Made by a program: the position numbers and the translations under genes. A stretch of DNA of 64,000 bases from the NCBI GenBank assembly GCA_964478025.1, contig CAYZGK010000002.1:62001-126000 (forward strand). The letters are read 5' to 3'. Under the pieces are notes generated by a model. That model was not told where the DNA came from. It did not search any database and worked only from the letters and a program-made list of their open reading frames with translations. Below are positions 22,873 to 32,167 of this stretch, piece after piece. This DNA comes from UBA3700 sp964478025 (GTDB lineage Bacteria; Bacillota; Clostridia; Christensenellales; UBA3700). Each line of letters opens with the position of its first letter. The stretch's first letter is position 1.

Positions 22873-25527
22873 TTATTTTCTAGGATTCTTTATATTAGCT
22901 TGAGCAGCTGCAAGTCTTGCAATAGGTACTCTGAATGGAGAACAAGATACATAATCTAATCCGATATTATGACAGAATTCGATTGATGATGGATCTCCAC
23001 CATGTTCACCACAAATACCACAATGGATATCAGGTCTTTGTTCATGTCCTAACTTAACAGCCATATTCATTAACTTACCTACACCTACTGTATCTAACTT
23101 AGCAAATGGGTCAAATTCATAAATCTTTGCACCATAGTAAGCAGGAAGGAACTTACCAGCATCATCTCTTGAGAAACCAAATGTCATTTGTGTTAAGTCA
23201 TTTGTTCCGAAGCAGAAGAATTCAGCTTCCTTAGCAATTTCATCAGCAGTTAAAGCAGCTCTTGGAATTTCAATCATTGTACCAACTTCATACTTTAAGT
23301 TAGAACCTGATTCTTTAATGATTGCATCAGCTGTTTCTACAACAGTCTTTTTACAATATGCTAATTCCTTAACGTCTCCAACAAGTGGAATCATGATTTC
23401 TGGAACAACGTTCCAATCTGGATGTCTCTTTTGTACAGCGATAGCAGCCTTAATTACAGCCTTTGTTTGCATTACAGCAATTTCAGGATATGTAACAGCT
23501 AAACGGCAGCCTCTATGTCCCATCATTGGGTTAAATTCATGTAATGAATCACAGAATAATTTAATTTCTTGTTTTGTCTTACCTTGAGCATTAGCTAACT
23601 TTTCAATATCTTGCTCTGTTGTAGGAACGAACTCATGTAGAGGTGGGTCTAAGAAACGAATTGTAACTGGTTGACCTTTTAATGCTTCCATTAATCCTTC
23701 AAAGTCTGATTGTTGCATTGGCTCAATTGCATCAAGAGCTTTAACTCTCTCTTCAGCTGTTTCTGAACAAATCATTTCACGGAACTTATCAATTCTTCCT
23801 TCACCAAAGAACATATGCTCTGTACGGCAAAGACCAATACCTTGTGCTCCTAATTCTGCAGCTCTTTGAGCATCAGCTGGAGTATCAGCGTTTGTTCTTA
23901 CACCTAAAGCTTTATATTTATCTGCAAGCTTCATGATTCTTCCAAAGTATCCTGTGTTAGGATCTGCTGGAACTGTATGAATCATAATGTCATAAATATT
24001 TCCTGTTGAACCATCTAAAGATAAATCATCACCTTCATGGAATACCTTTCCACCAAGTTCAAACTTCTTGTTTTCTTCATCCATCTTGATATCGCCACAA
24101 CCAGATACACAACATGTTCCCATACCACGAGCAACAACTGCAGCATGTGATGTTTGTCCACCACGAACTGTTAAAATACCTTGAGCATATTTCATACCTT
24201 CAATATCTTCTGGAGATGTTTCAAGTCTTACTAAGATAACTTTCTTACCCTTCTTTCCTTCTGTAACTGCATCTTCTGGAGTAAATACAATCTTACCAGC
24301 AGCAGCACCTGGAGAAGCAGCAATACCCTTACCTACAATATTCTTCTTATCTGCTTCTTTTAATGCTTTAGAATCAAATGTTGGGTGTAATAACATATCT
24401 AAAGTCTTTGCATCAATTTGCATTAAAGCTTCTTGCTCTGTAATCATACCCTCATCAATTAAATCACAAGCAATTCTAATAGCTGCTTGAGCTGTTCTCT
24501 TACCGCTACGACATTGAAGCATATATAACTTACCATTTTCAACAGTAAATTCCATATCTTGCATATCTCTATAGTGGTTCTCAAGTTTATCACAAACTGC
24601 TAAGAAATCTTTATAAGCTTCTGGGAATCTTTCTTCCATTTCAGAAATCTTCATTGGAGTTCTAATACCAGCAACAACGTCTTCACCTTGTGCGTTTACT
24701 AGGAATTCACCCATAAGACCTTTTTCACCTGTAGCTGGGTTTCTTGTGAATGCAACACCTGTACCAGAGTTATTGTTTAAGTTACCAAATACCATTGGCA
24801 TAACGTTAACAGCTGTACCCCAACTATATGGAATATCATGATCCATACGATATACGTTAGCTCTTGGGTTATCCCATGATCTAAATACGGCTTTAATAGC
24901 TTCATTTAATTGAACTTTTGGATCATCTGGGAAATCCTTTCCTAATGTTTCTCTATATTTATTCTTAAATTGTCTTGCTAAATCTTTTAAATCATCAGCT
25001 GTTAATTGAACATCGAATTCAACTTGCTTTTCAGCCTTTTTAGCATCAATTAATTTTTCAAATTCTTTCTTAGAAACTTCCATAACTACATCTGAGAACA
25101 TTTGGATAAATCTTCTATATGAGTCATATACGAATCTAGCAAACTTTGGATCTGGATTTTTCTTTATCATTGCATTAACAACTGCATCATTTAAACCAAG
25201 GTTAAGAATTGTATCCATCATACCTGGCATTGATGCTCTAGCACCAGAACGAACTGAAACTAATAATGGGTTCTCTAAATCTCCGAACTTCTTGCCGTTG
25301 ATTTCTTCCATCTTAGCAACATTCTCCATGATTTCTGCCATGATATCATCATTGATCTTTCTGCCATCCTCATAGTATTGAGTACAAGCTTCAGTAGTAA
25401 TTGTGAAACCTTGTGGAACTGGCATTCCAATGTTTGTCATTTCAGCAAGGTTAGCCCCCTTTCCTCCTAAAAGTTCACGCATTTTTGCGTTACCTTCAGT
25501 GAATAAATAAACATACTTTTTCTTCAT
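22873..25527 (-). CDS. ppdK: Pyruvate, phosphate dikinase
   Basis: 884 residues, full length. It converts pyruvate, ATP and phosphate to phosphoenolpyruvate, AMP and pyrophosphate, and in fermenting anaerobes often runs as a PPi-linked glycolytic step. The N-terminal ATP-grasp domain opens LFTEGNAKMRELLGGKGANL; the phosphohistidine loop is GGQTSHAAVVARGMG; the C-terminal PEP/pyruvate barrel includes RTEHMFFG and ends with GICGEHGGDPSSIEF. AAGGAGGAGTAAA precedes the ATG. A candidate promoter is just upstream, between it and the ferredoxin gene, and a terminator follows, so it may be a single-gene unit. Confidence 0.98.
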   Translation of the reverse strand: MKKKYVYLFTEGNAKMRELLGGKGANLAEMTNIGMPVPQGFTITTEACTQYYEDGRKINDDIMAEIMENVAKMEEINGKKFGDLENPLLVSVRSGARASMPGMMDTILNLGLNDAVVNAMIKKNPDPKFARFVYDSYRRFIQMFSDVVMEVSKKEFEKLIDAKKAEKQVEFDVQLTADDLKDLARQFKNKYRETLGKDFPDDPKVQLNEAIKAVFRSWDNPRANVYRMDHDIPYSWGTAVNVMPMVFGNLNNNSGTGVAFTRNPATGEKGLMGEFLVNAQGEDVVAGIRTPMKISEMEERFPEAYKDFLAVCDKLENHYRDMQDMEFTVENGKLYMLQCRSGKRTAQAAIRIACDLIDEGMITEQEALMQIDAKTLDMLLHPTFDSKALKEADKKNIVGKGIAASPGAAAGKIVFTPEDAVTEGKKGKKVILVRLETSPEDIEGMKYAQGILTVRGGQTSHAAVVARGMGTCCVSGCGDIKMDEENKKFELGGKVFHEGDDLSLDGSTGNIYDIMIHTVPADPNTGYFGRIMKLADKYKALGVRTNADTPADAQRAAELGAQGIGLCRTEHMFFGEGRIDKFREMICSETAEERVKALDAIEPMQQSDFEGLMEALKGQPVTIRFLDPPLHEFVPTTEQDIEKLANAQGKTKQEIKLFCDSLHEFNPMMGHRGCRLAVTYPEIAVMQTKAVIKAAIAVQKRHPDWNVVPEIMIPLVGDVKELAYCKKTVVETADAIIKESGSNLKYEVGTMIEIPRAALTADEIAKEAEFFCFGTNDLTQMTFGFSRDDAGKFLPAYYGAKIYEFDPFAKLDTVGVGKLMNMAVKLGHEQRPDIHCGICGEHGGDPSSIEFCHNIGLDYVSCSPFRVPIARLAAAQANIKNPRK

Positions 25528-25584
25528 TTTACTCCTCCTTAAGAGTCTTTTTTATTTATTTTTTTCAAAAATTTATGCGTAAAT

Positions 25585-25613
25585 ATTTTACTATATAAAA
25601 TATAAATATACAA
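25585..25613 (-). promoter_or_regulatory. Candidate promoter of ppdK
   Basis: TTGTAT (25608-25613), 17 bases, TAAAAT (25585-25590) on the minus strand, about 57 bases before the ATG. The -10 is good; the -35 matches only at TTG. Confidence 0.45.
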
Positions 25614-25655
25614 GCACTATTGACTTGTTATTATGTATTTTTTAGGTTTTTAGTG

Positions 25656-25847
25656 TTATTCTATAACTTCAATTGCACTTGTTGGGCAGTTATCTACAGC
25701 CTCCATTGCTTCCTTGATAGTTTTTTCATCTATAATAACTTTATCTACAGCCTCTGCTTTTTCATCATTTACAACAGTAAAAACACTAGGACAGTGATAT
25801 TCACACGAACCACAACCTATGCACGAATCATTAACAACAAATTTCAT
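25656..25847 (-). CDS. Single-cluster [4Fe-4S] ferredoxin
   Basis: 63 residues. The N-terminal motif is CIGCGSCEYHCP and a further Cys is in VDNCPTSAIEV. Three N-terminal cysteines plus the last one fit one [4Fe-4S] cluster, as in Desulfovibrio-type small ferredoxins; the extra Cys in YHCP could form a disulfide or be a leftover of the second cluster motif. The acidic body (EKAEAVDK, EKTIKEAMEAVD) is usual for this electron carrier. It starts 12 bases after recO and probably ends the phoH-to-recO transcript. The redox partner is not evident. Confidence 0.93.
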   Translation of the reverse strand: MKFVVNDSCIGCGSCEYHCPSVFTVVNDEKAEAVDKVIIDEKTIKEAMEAVDNCPTSAIEVIE

Positions 25848-25859
25848 TTTTTGCCTCCT

Positions 25860-26399
25860 TTAAGTTAGTTTTATAAGTTCTTTTAGAGAATTAATATTTA
25901 CTCCATGCGTATGCAATAAGTAATTGTAATATTCCATAAAGGTAACTGCATTACACTTATAACCAAGTGAACTTAAAATTTCTCTAAGATATGTAAATAA
26001 AACTTTTTTGGTTTCTTCTTTTCCATAAGCAATTTCTTTCAAGCATTTTAAGCAAGTTACCAAAAGATTATTGTTATAGTCATCTTCCATGCCCATTTTC
26101 TCTAAAATCTCAACTATAACCGCTGCTGAATAAAATTTTTCTGGATCTAATGCTAAATCATAAAAACTATCTATTAAGTCACACCCAGTTAATGTGTACA
26201 TTGAACCTTTCTTTGTTAAATAGTAATGTCCAAAACAAAAAATAGATGCAGCAAACTTTAATTTAGCTTTTGGTTTTTTACAGCCTTTTGCACAAACTGT
26301 AATTTTGCCAAGTCCTGATGCATACAATGTAATTAACTTATCATTGTCTTTATAATCTACGGCTTTTAAGCAAATTGCATCTGTTTCTTTTATTTCCAT
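25860..26399 (-). CDS. recO: DNA repair protein RecO, short form without zinc finger
   Basis: The N-terminal OB-fold is clear: TDAICLKAVDYKDNDKLITLYASGLGKITVCAKGCKKPK. The helical middle (YSAAVIVEILEKMGME, LFTYLREILSSLGYKC) follows. RecO loads RecA onto SSB-coated DNA with RecR. The protein has 179 residues against about 240-260 normally. After SSLGYKCN the four-cysteine zinc finger and the segment behind it are missing, and the chain closes with HGVNINSLKELIKL, which resembles the true RecO C-terminal helix, suggesting an internal deletion rather than a premature stop. It sits between era and the ferredoxin gene. Confidence 0.85.
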   Translation of the reverse strand: MEIKETDAICLKAVDYKDNDKLITLYASGLGKITVCAKGCKKPKAKLKFAASIFCFGHYYLTKKGSMYTLTGCDLIDSFYDLALDPEKFYSAAVIVEILEKMGMEDDYNNNLLVTCLKCLKEIAYGKEETKKVLFTYLREILSSLGYKCNAVTFMEYYNYLLHTHGVNINSLKELIKLT

Positions 26400-26416
26400 A
26401 ATTACATTACACGTAT

Positions 26417-27310
26417 TTATAATTCACTTGGCTTATACCCTAATGAATTTAATAGTTCAGGTCTATTTCTCCAATCTTCTTTTACTCTTACAAAAACAGT
26501 CAAGAATACTTTTGTTTGTAAAAGATTTTCTATATCTTTTCTTGATTGTGTGGAAATTTCTTTTATCATGCTTCCACCCTTTCCAATAATTATTGATTTA
26601 TGGGCTTGTTTTTCGCAGATAATATCTGCATCAATATCCACAATACCATCCTCTCTTTGAGAAAACTTATTAACAACAACTCCTACACCATAAGGAATTT
26701 CATCACCTAATAATTTTAAAGCCTTTTCTCTTATATACTCAGATACTATAAATGATGTCGATTTATCTGTCATTTCGTCATCTACAAATCGCATCTCACC
26801 TTCTGGCAATAGTTTTACAAGTTCGTTTTTTAATTCATCAACGTTTTTACCTGTTCTTGCAGAGATAGGAATAATTGCTTTTACATTTTTTATATCTTTA
26901 AGCATATCTATTCTAGATAAGATATCTTCTTGTTTTGCTTCGTCGCACTTATTTATAGCAATTACAAGTGGAGTTCCTGCTTTTGCATATTTTGAAATAG
27001 ATTCTATTTCCTCATCATTTAGTTTTTTATCACAAGAAATCATGTAGACAATACCATCAACGCCTTCAACAGCACTTGTCACACTCTTCATCATATATTC
27101 TGACAATTTATTCTTCGGATTATGGATTCCTGGAGTATCTACAATAATTAATTGATAATCCTTTTCTGTACAAATTCCTAAAATTCTATCCCTTGTTGTT
27201 TGTGGTCTAAATGTTACAATAGAAACCTTCTCACCTACAATTTTATTTGTAAGTGTAGATTTTCCAACATTTGCCTTTCCTATAATTGTTATAAAACCTG
27301 TTTTAAACAT
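26417..27310 (-). CDS. era: GTPase Era
   Basis: An essential GTPase for 30S ribosome maturation near the 3' end of 16S rRNA. G1 is GKANVGKSTL, G3 is DTPGIHNPK, G4 NKCD, and the C-terminal KH domain includes IIGKGGSMIKEI. The 297-residue length is normal. Its start overlaps the ybeY stop by 8 bases, and the order ybeY-era-recO is the standard one in Bacillota. Confidence 0.98.
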   Translation of the reverse strand: MFKTGFITIIGKANVGKSTLTNKIVGEKVSIVTFRPQTTRDRILGICTEKDYQLIIVDTPGIHNPKNKLSEYMMKSVTSAVEGVDGIVYMISCDKKLNDEEIESISKYAKAGTPLVIAINKCDEAKQEDILSRIDMLKDIKNVKAIIPISARTGKNVDELKNELVKLLPEGEMRFVDDEMTDKSTSFIVSEYIREKALKLLGDEIPYGVGVVVNKFSQREDGIVDIDADIICEKQAHKSIIIGKGGSMIKEISTQSRKDIENLLQTKVFLTVFVRVKEDWRNRPELLNSLGYKPSEL

Positions 27311-27788
27311 CTCTTGTTAAGTTTAATTCCTTTAGTATATTTTCAGCATGGCCCATCATTACAACTTCATCTTCCTTTTTTATATGATCAAAGCCTAATA
27401 AGTGTAACATTCCATGTAAAACCAAAAATCCTACTTCTCTATCAAAAGAATGGCCAAACTCTTGTGCTTGCTCTCTTGCTTTTGCTTCGCAAAGCATTAA
27501 ATCTCCAAGCATAATTTTACCATCCTCTGGATTTATGGCATCTATATAATCTTCTTTGTTAAATGGAAAAGAAAAATTAACAGTAGGAAAAGATAGAACA
27601 TCAGTCACTCTATCTATTCCCCTTGTTTCTTTATTTGTCTCTTGAATAGTCTTTTCATCAACTAAAGTTATCTCAATTGAAAAGATATCCTTTAGATTAA
27701 AATATTTTAACGTTGATTTATAAATAGCCCTTAATAATTTTGTGTCAATTTTTGTACCTTTAACTTCTTTATAAATCTTTAATCCCAT
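27303..27788 (-). CDS. ybeY: Endoribonuclease YbeY (rRNA maturation)
   Basis: A 161-residue zinc-dependent RNase acting in 16S rRNA 3'-end processing and ribosome quality control. The metal motif is LHGMLHLLGFDH; TRGIDRVTDVLSFP is the second family signature. The start touches the stop of the HD membrane protein gene. Functionally it fits with Era immediately downstream. Confidence 0.97.
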   Translation of the reverse strand: MGLKIYKEVKGTKIDTKLLRAIYKSTLKYFNLKDIFSIEITLVDEKTIQETNKETRGIDRVTDVLSFPTVNFSFPFNKEDYIDAINPEDGKIMLGDLMLCEAKAREQAQEFGHSFDREVGFLVLHGMLHLLGFDHIKKEDEVVMMGHAENILKELNLTRDV

Positions 27789-29242
27789 TATCTATTCTCC
27801 TCGGCCTTCTTATAGTCAATTCTTTGATGAAGAAGTGCTGGCATTACTTCACAAATTGTATCTTTAATCTTACTTAATTCTAATAGAGATATATCACAAT
27901 TTGTAAATTGTCCATCAGTAATTCTACCTTGAATTATGTTATAAACGATATTTTCCATATCATCCTTTGTTTGAGGTTTAACGGCACGAATTGTAGCTTC
28001 TGCCATATCACAAATCATAATAATAGCGCTATACTTTGTTGAAGGCTTTGGATCGTTATATCTATATTCATCAGTCTCCAAATCTCCTTCTGTTAAACCC
28101 TTAGCTTTTAGATAGAAAAACATTAATGTTGAGTTACCATGGTGTTCATGTGCAACTTTAACAATTGTATCTGGCATATGATGTTGTTTTAAGATTTCGG
28201 CGCCTTCTTCTGGGTGCTCTGTTATCATCTTAACTGAAACATCAATAATTAAGTCATCATGAGGATTGTATCCACCCTCTTGGTTTTCTGTGAAAAATTG
28301 TGGATTTTTAATTTTACCAATATCATGGTACATAGCACATGCTTTTGCCATAAATGGATTTAATCCTATAGCTAAAGCTGAAGCTTCGGCAAGTATTGAA
28401 ACTGTCATTGAGTGAGAGAATGTTCCTGGAGCCTTTTCTCTTAATTCTTTCAAAAGCGGTTGGTTCATAGAACAAATTTCAGCCAATCTAAAGTCAGTCC
28501 AAATTCTAAATAGTCTTTCAAATATAGGTAACAAAATTGTTGTTGTACCGATTGATATTGCATTTCCTATAAAAATATAACCAACTGTTAAAGTTATACT
28601 CTTGTAAGTATAATTCTTTTCTATAAATCCAAGTGGTATTCCAAGCAATGAAACAATAACAGCAATTATTAAAGCTCCTAATGTTATTTTTAATCTTGTG
28701 TAACCCCTATGTACTAAAAAACACATAGAAACTGATGAAATTAAACCAACCATCAAACCTAATATCTGAGATAAAGAACCATTTAAAAGTGTAGAATCTT
28801 TAGTTATAAAACATGTTGTTGTTGGACATAAAATCATCAATATAAAGAAAGTCGAAACGCTTGTCATAACAGCAATTCTTTGACCTATTAAAATGGCAAC
28901 TAAAAGCGCTGCTGCAGACATTGGAACTACATATGGGTTTTTAATAGATAGCGTACAAGTAAATGCAACTATTAGTGTTACCATAGTAAATATTATTAAA
29001 ACTTCCCTTAATTGAGATCCATTTATAAACTTATGCTTAATGATATAACTTTGATAAATAAACAACATCATTAATGCAAACAATACTGCAAATATCATTG
29101 GAATCATTACACCATACGAAGACACAATAGAATCTATCTTGTTTGTTAGTAATGCGACTCCTAAAAATACAATTAGCACACTATATAAAAACGCTATAAG
29201 CGTATATAATGCTATATTTTTTACACTAAATTTTGTAGACAT
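27788..29242 (-). CDS. PgpH-like HD-domain membrane protein lacking the extracellular domain
   Basis: The C-terminal half is an HD phosphodiesterase domain: FSHSMTVSILAEA, AMYHDIGKIKNPQFF, VAHEHHGN and ICDMAEAT carry the metal ligands seen in the c-di-AMP hydrolase PgpH. The N-terminal half has eight membrane helices. Standard PgpH is about 700 residues, with a large extracellular 7TMR-HDED domain between helix 1 and the other seven; here helix 1 runs after about a dozen residues into helix 2, giving 484 residues in all. The enzyme core looks intact, so loss of an external sensor is the main difference. The position between phoH and ybeY is the normal PgpH locus. Confidence 0.88.
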   Translation of the reverse strand: MSTKFSVKNIALYTLIAFLYSVLIVFLGVALLTNKIDSIVSSYGVMIPMIFAVLFALMMLFIYQSYIIKHKFINGSQLREVLIIFTMVTLIVAFTCTLSIKNPYVVPMSAAALLVAILIGQRIAVMTSVSTFFILMILCPTTTCFITKDSTLLNGSLSQILGLMVGLISSVSMCFLVHRGYTRLKITLGALIIAVIVSLLGIPLGFIEKNYTYKSITLTVGYIFIGNAISIGTTTILLPIFERLFRIWTDFRLAEICSMNQPLLKELREKAPGTFSHSMTVSILAEASALAIGLNPFMAKACAMYHDIGKIKNPQFFTENQEGGYNPHDDLIIDVSVKMITEHPEEGAEILKQHHMPDTIVKVAHEHHGNSTLMFFYLKAKGLTEGDLETDEYRYNDPKPSTKYSAIIMICDMAEATIRAVKPQTKDDMENIVYNIIQGRITDGQFTNCDISLLELSKIKDTICEVMPALLHQRIDYKKAEENR

Positions 29243-29258
29243 ATAATTTTCCTACTTT

Positions 29259-30227
29259 TTATATTTTATTAGTTAATGCTTGTTGATTCTTCTCATATTT
29301 TTCATAAGCATTAACTATATTTTGTACTAATTCACTTCTTACAACATCCTTTGATGCCAAATTTATTATAGCAATATCTTCAACATCTTTTAAGGCTTTT
29401 TGTGCTTGGATAAGTCCAGAGTTTTTATCTTTTGGTAAATCTATTTGTGTTATATCACCAGTAACAACAACTTTCGACCCATCTCCAATTCTTGTTAAGA
29501 ACATTTTCATTTGTTCTTGAGTGGTATTTTGTGCTTCGTCTAATATTATAAAAGCATTAGATAAAGTTCTACCTCTCATATATGCTAGTGGCGCAATTTC
29601 TATTGCTCCTCTTTCTAACAATTTACTAAATACATCAAGCCCAAACATTTCTTGCAGTGCATCGTAAAGAGGTCTTAAATAAGGATCTACTTTGGCTTCC
29701 AAATCACCTGGTAAAAATCCTAGTTTTTCTCCTGCCTCAACTGCTGGCCTTGTTAATATTATTTTATCTACTTGCTTGTTTCTATAAGCTATAGAAGCCA
29801 TAGCTACAGCAAGATATGTTTTACCTGTTCCTGCAGGGCCTATTCCAAATACAACACTGTTTTTCTTTATTGCATTAATGTATTTTAATTGCCCTAAGGT
29901 TTTACAAGAAATAGGTTTACCCTTTGCATTTATTGTTATATTTTGACTGATATCTGATAACATATCTAAATTGTTTTCATCAATCAAGTCTATAATCATA
30001 TCAATAAATACTTTGTTAATATTAGTATTGTTGGCTTTTGTTAGTAAAACCTCTATTATTTTCTTGGCTCTATTAACATCATCGTCATCGCCAGCAATCA
30101 CTATTGATTCACCATCTAACCTAATATTTACATTACATTTTTTCTTTAAATATTTAACATTACTATCTCTCATACCAAATAAAGATATTTGATCTTGTAT
30201 GTTATCTATCTTAATTGAAGCTTCTAT
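29259..30227 (-). CDS. phoH: PhoH-like ATPase; probable AUA start
   Basis: A PhoH-family P-loop protein: GPAGTGKTYLAVAMA, AGEKLGFLPGDLEAKVDPYLRPLYDAL, AYMRGRTLSNAFIILDEAQNTT and VVTGDITQIDLP are all typical. The first ATG is at 30173, but it has no ribosome binding site and the PhoH N-terminal strand lies before it: the frame continues upstream as EASIKIDNIQDQISLFG, the usual family opening. That extension begins at ATA (30225-30227), exactly 5 bases after a perfect AGGAGG, with no ATG, GTG or TTG available. I therefore extend the gene to 30227 (322 residues) and infer an AUA start or a recent ATG-to-ATA change. Its exact function is unknown; conservation beside ybeY and era suggests RNA metabolism. 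Confidence 0.88.
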   Translation of the reverse strand: MEASIKIDNIQDQISLFGMRDSNVKYLKKKCNVNIRLDGESIVIAGDDDDVNRAKKIIEVLLTKANNTNINKVFIDMIIDLIDENNLDMLSDISQNITINAKGKPISCKTLGQLKYINAIKKNSVVFGIGPAGTGKTYLAVAMASIAYRNKQVDKIILTRPAVEAGEKLGFLPGDLEAKVDPYLRPLYDALQEMFGLDVFSKLLERGAIEIAPLAYMRGRTLSNAFIILDEAQNTTQEQMKMFLTRIGDGSKVVVTGDITQIDLPKDKNSGLIQAQKALKDVEDIAIINLASKDVVRSELVQNIVNAYEKYEKNQQALTNKI

Positions 30228-30372
30228 GTGGGCCTCCTATATCTTTAATTTATTCTTTAGTATTATATTATATTTAGAGAAAATTGTAAAACTTGAATTA
30301 ATATAGTTAAACGAAAGTTAATTGAAAAATAATTTAATCTTAATATTTTTTTGTTCGGTTTTTGCAAGTTTT

Positions 30373-30403
30373 ATACCGGCGTTTTCATTATTTACACCGG
30401 TAT
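30373..30403. other. Inverted repeat between dnaB and phoH
   Basis: ATACCGG (30373-30379) and CCGGTAT (30397-30403) are perfect arms 17 bases apart, the only GC-rich patch in this AT-rich 248-bp gap. No T run follows on the minus strand within a few bases, so it is either a weak terminator for dnaB or a protein-binding site. Nothing else is recognisable in the gap. Confidence 0.45.
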
Positions 30404-30475
30404 TTACATTTTTTGTCTTACAACATTTATTATCCAAATAAATGAAAATTTTAATCTCAATTTTTTTAATTTAAA

Positions 30476-32095
30476 TTATTCTTCTATATTTGGATTATCG
30501 TCTGGATTATCATTTAAATTATATAAACTCTCTCCAGCTGAAGCCTGTAAGGATTCTAATAAGTCACTTGGCATTGGTTCACCACTAAACTCTGGCTCAT
30601 ACTCCTCGCTATATTCTTCATTTTCCATTTGAGATCCACTATAAGAATCTTCATCTTTATTTTTATTATTAGCAGATTCGTTATTTGTATTTTCTTTTCC
30701 TTCTCTGTTTACATGCTCTCTTTCATAGAATGAAGATGTATCTAGTTGCCATTCATAATATAAGTCTCTTAACTCACCTGCTCTGTTTTTAAGTACACAA
30801 GCTTTTATTGGTTTTCTATTTTCAACTTGTTTAGCAAGTATAAAATCATCATCTGTTAAGAATATAATCATATCAGCATCTTGCTCTATAGCACCAGATT
30901 CTCTTAAATCTGACATCTTAGGCTCTCTTTTTATTCCAGGTTGTTTATTTTCATCTTGCTCAACAGAACGTGATGTTTGAGAAAGTACTATTACTGGGAC
31001 TCCAAGTTCTTTGGCCATAATTTTAACCATACGAGAAACTTCAGTCATTAATTCGTATCTTGATTTACCTTTCTTTGAATTTTTATCTTCGGATATTAAT
31101 TGCATATGGTCAATAATAACTAAATCCAAACGACCTTCTCTAACTTTTAATCTTCTAGCTTTCATCATGATATCTGAAGCTGAAACATCTGAAGAATCAT
31201 CTATGAATAATTTTTGTCTTGCAAATTCTGCTTTCTTCATTATTAATTTTTGGTAATCTTCAGGACTTAATTCAACTTTTGAAATAAGTTTTGAATCTAT
31301 ACCTGTATAGGTAGCTAATAATCTTTTTACAAGTTCTGCGGCTGACATTTCTAAGTTAAATACAGCTACTACTTTTTTAGGATCGCTTCTTACAATATTT
31401 GCTGCGACATTCATTGCAAAAGATGTTTTACCACAACCTGGACGAGCAGCAAGTACTATCATTTGACCAGGCAAGAAGCCACCATTAGTAATATCGTCTA
31501 AAAGTCTAAAACCTGTCTTTAAACCTATATTTTTAAGTGTAGGATTATTATATTTATCTGTTATATCATTAAGAACTGAATCAACTGCTTCATATGCACT
31601 TGTTAAATCCTTTTTATTTAATACACCAGTTACTTCATAAATTTGAGTTTGTGCAAAAGATAGAACACTTGCAGCATCTTCATTATTAAATGCTTTATCA
31701 CAAATAGCATCGGATACAAATATAACCTTTCTAAGTTGAGATAATTGTTGTAATTGAGCAATATCATTTTCAAGAGTTGCAGATGAAATATAACTACCAC
31801 TTAAATCAGTTAAATAAGCAAACCCACCTACTTTATCTTTAACATCTTCAGTCATACTTGAACTTAAAGATACTAAATCATAAGGCAAACCTTGAGTTAT
31901 TCTATTTTTTATCTCATTGAAAATAATTTTGTGTCTTGCAGAATAAAAGTCATCTTCAGCAACTCTGCCAATAAAATCAAAAGCTCCCTCAGGATCTGTC
32001 ATGAAAGTACCTAAAATTTGTTTTTCAAGTTCCAAATTATTAGGCATAATTTTATTTCGCACTGCTGCCGCTTGTTTTTCTTTTTTTTCTGCCAT
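30476..32095 (-). CDS. dnaB: Replicative DNA helicase DnaB with acidic C-terminal tail
   Basis: The hexameric fork helicase. The N-terminal domain starts MPNNLELEKQILGTFM; the RecA-like core has Walker A AARPGCGKTSFAMN, Walker B LDLVIIDHMQLI, and LSQTSRSVEQ. The core ends near residue 465 with DTSSFYEREHVN. An extra tail of about 75 residues follows, rich in Asn, Asp and Glu and low in complexity (NTNNESANNKNKDED, EEYSEEYEPEFSG), ending DDNPNIEE; usual DnaB is about 450 residues. Such acidic tails may contact SSB-like or loader partners, but that is inference. GGAGGAATTGTAAAG precedes the ATG. Confidence 0.96.
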   Translation of the reverse strand: MAEKKEKQAAAVRNKIMPNNLELEKQILGTFMTDPEGAFDFIGRVAEDDFYSARHKIIFNEIKNRITQGLPYDLVSLSSSMTEDVKDKVGGFAYLTDLSGSYISSATLENDIAQLQQLSQLRKVIFVSDAICDKAFNNEDAASVLSFAQTQIYEVTGVLNKKDLTSAYEAVDSVLNDITDKYNNPTLKNIGLKTGFRLLDDITNGGFLPGQMIVLAARPGCGKTSFAMNVAANIVRSDPKKVVAVFNLEMSAAELVKRLLATYTGIDSKLISKVELSPEDYQKLIMKKAEFARQKLFIDDSSDVSASDIMMKARRLKVREGRLDLVIIDHMQLISEDKNSKKGKSRYELMTEVSRMVKIMAKELGVPVIVLSQTSRSVEQDENKQPGIKREPKMSDLRESGAIEQDADMIIFLTDDDFILAKQVENRKPIKACVLKNRAGELRDLYYEWQLDTSSFYEREHVNREGKENTNNESANNKNKDEDSYSGSQMENEEYSEEYEPEFSGEPMPSDLLESLQASAGESLYNLNDNPDDNPNIEE

Positions 32096-32167
32096 CTTTA
32101 CAATTCCTCCAAATCACTTAGTGTTATTAAATTATATATTTATACTATTATTTCAAGCAAGACAAAA

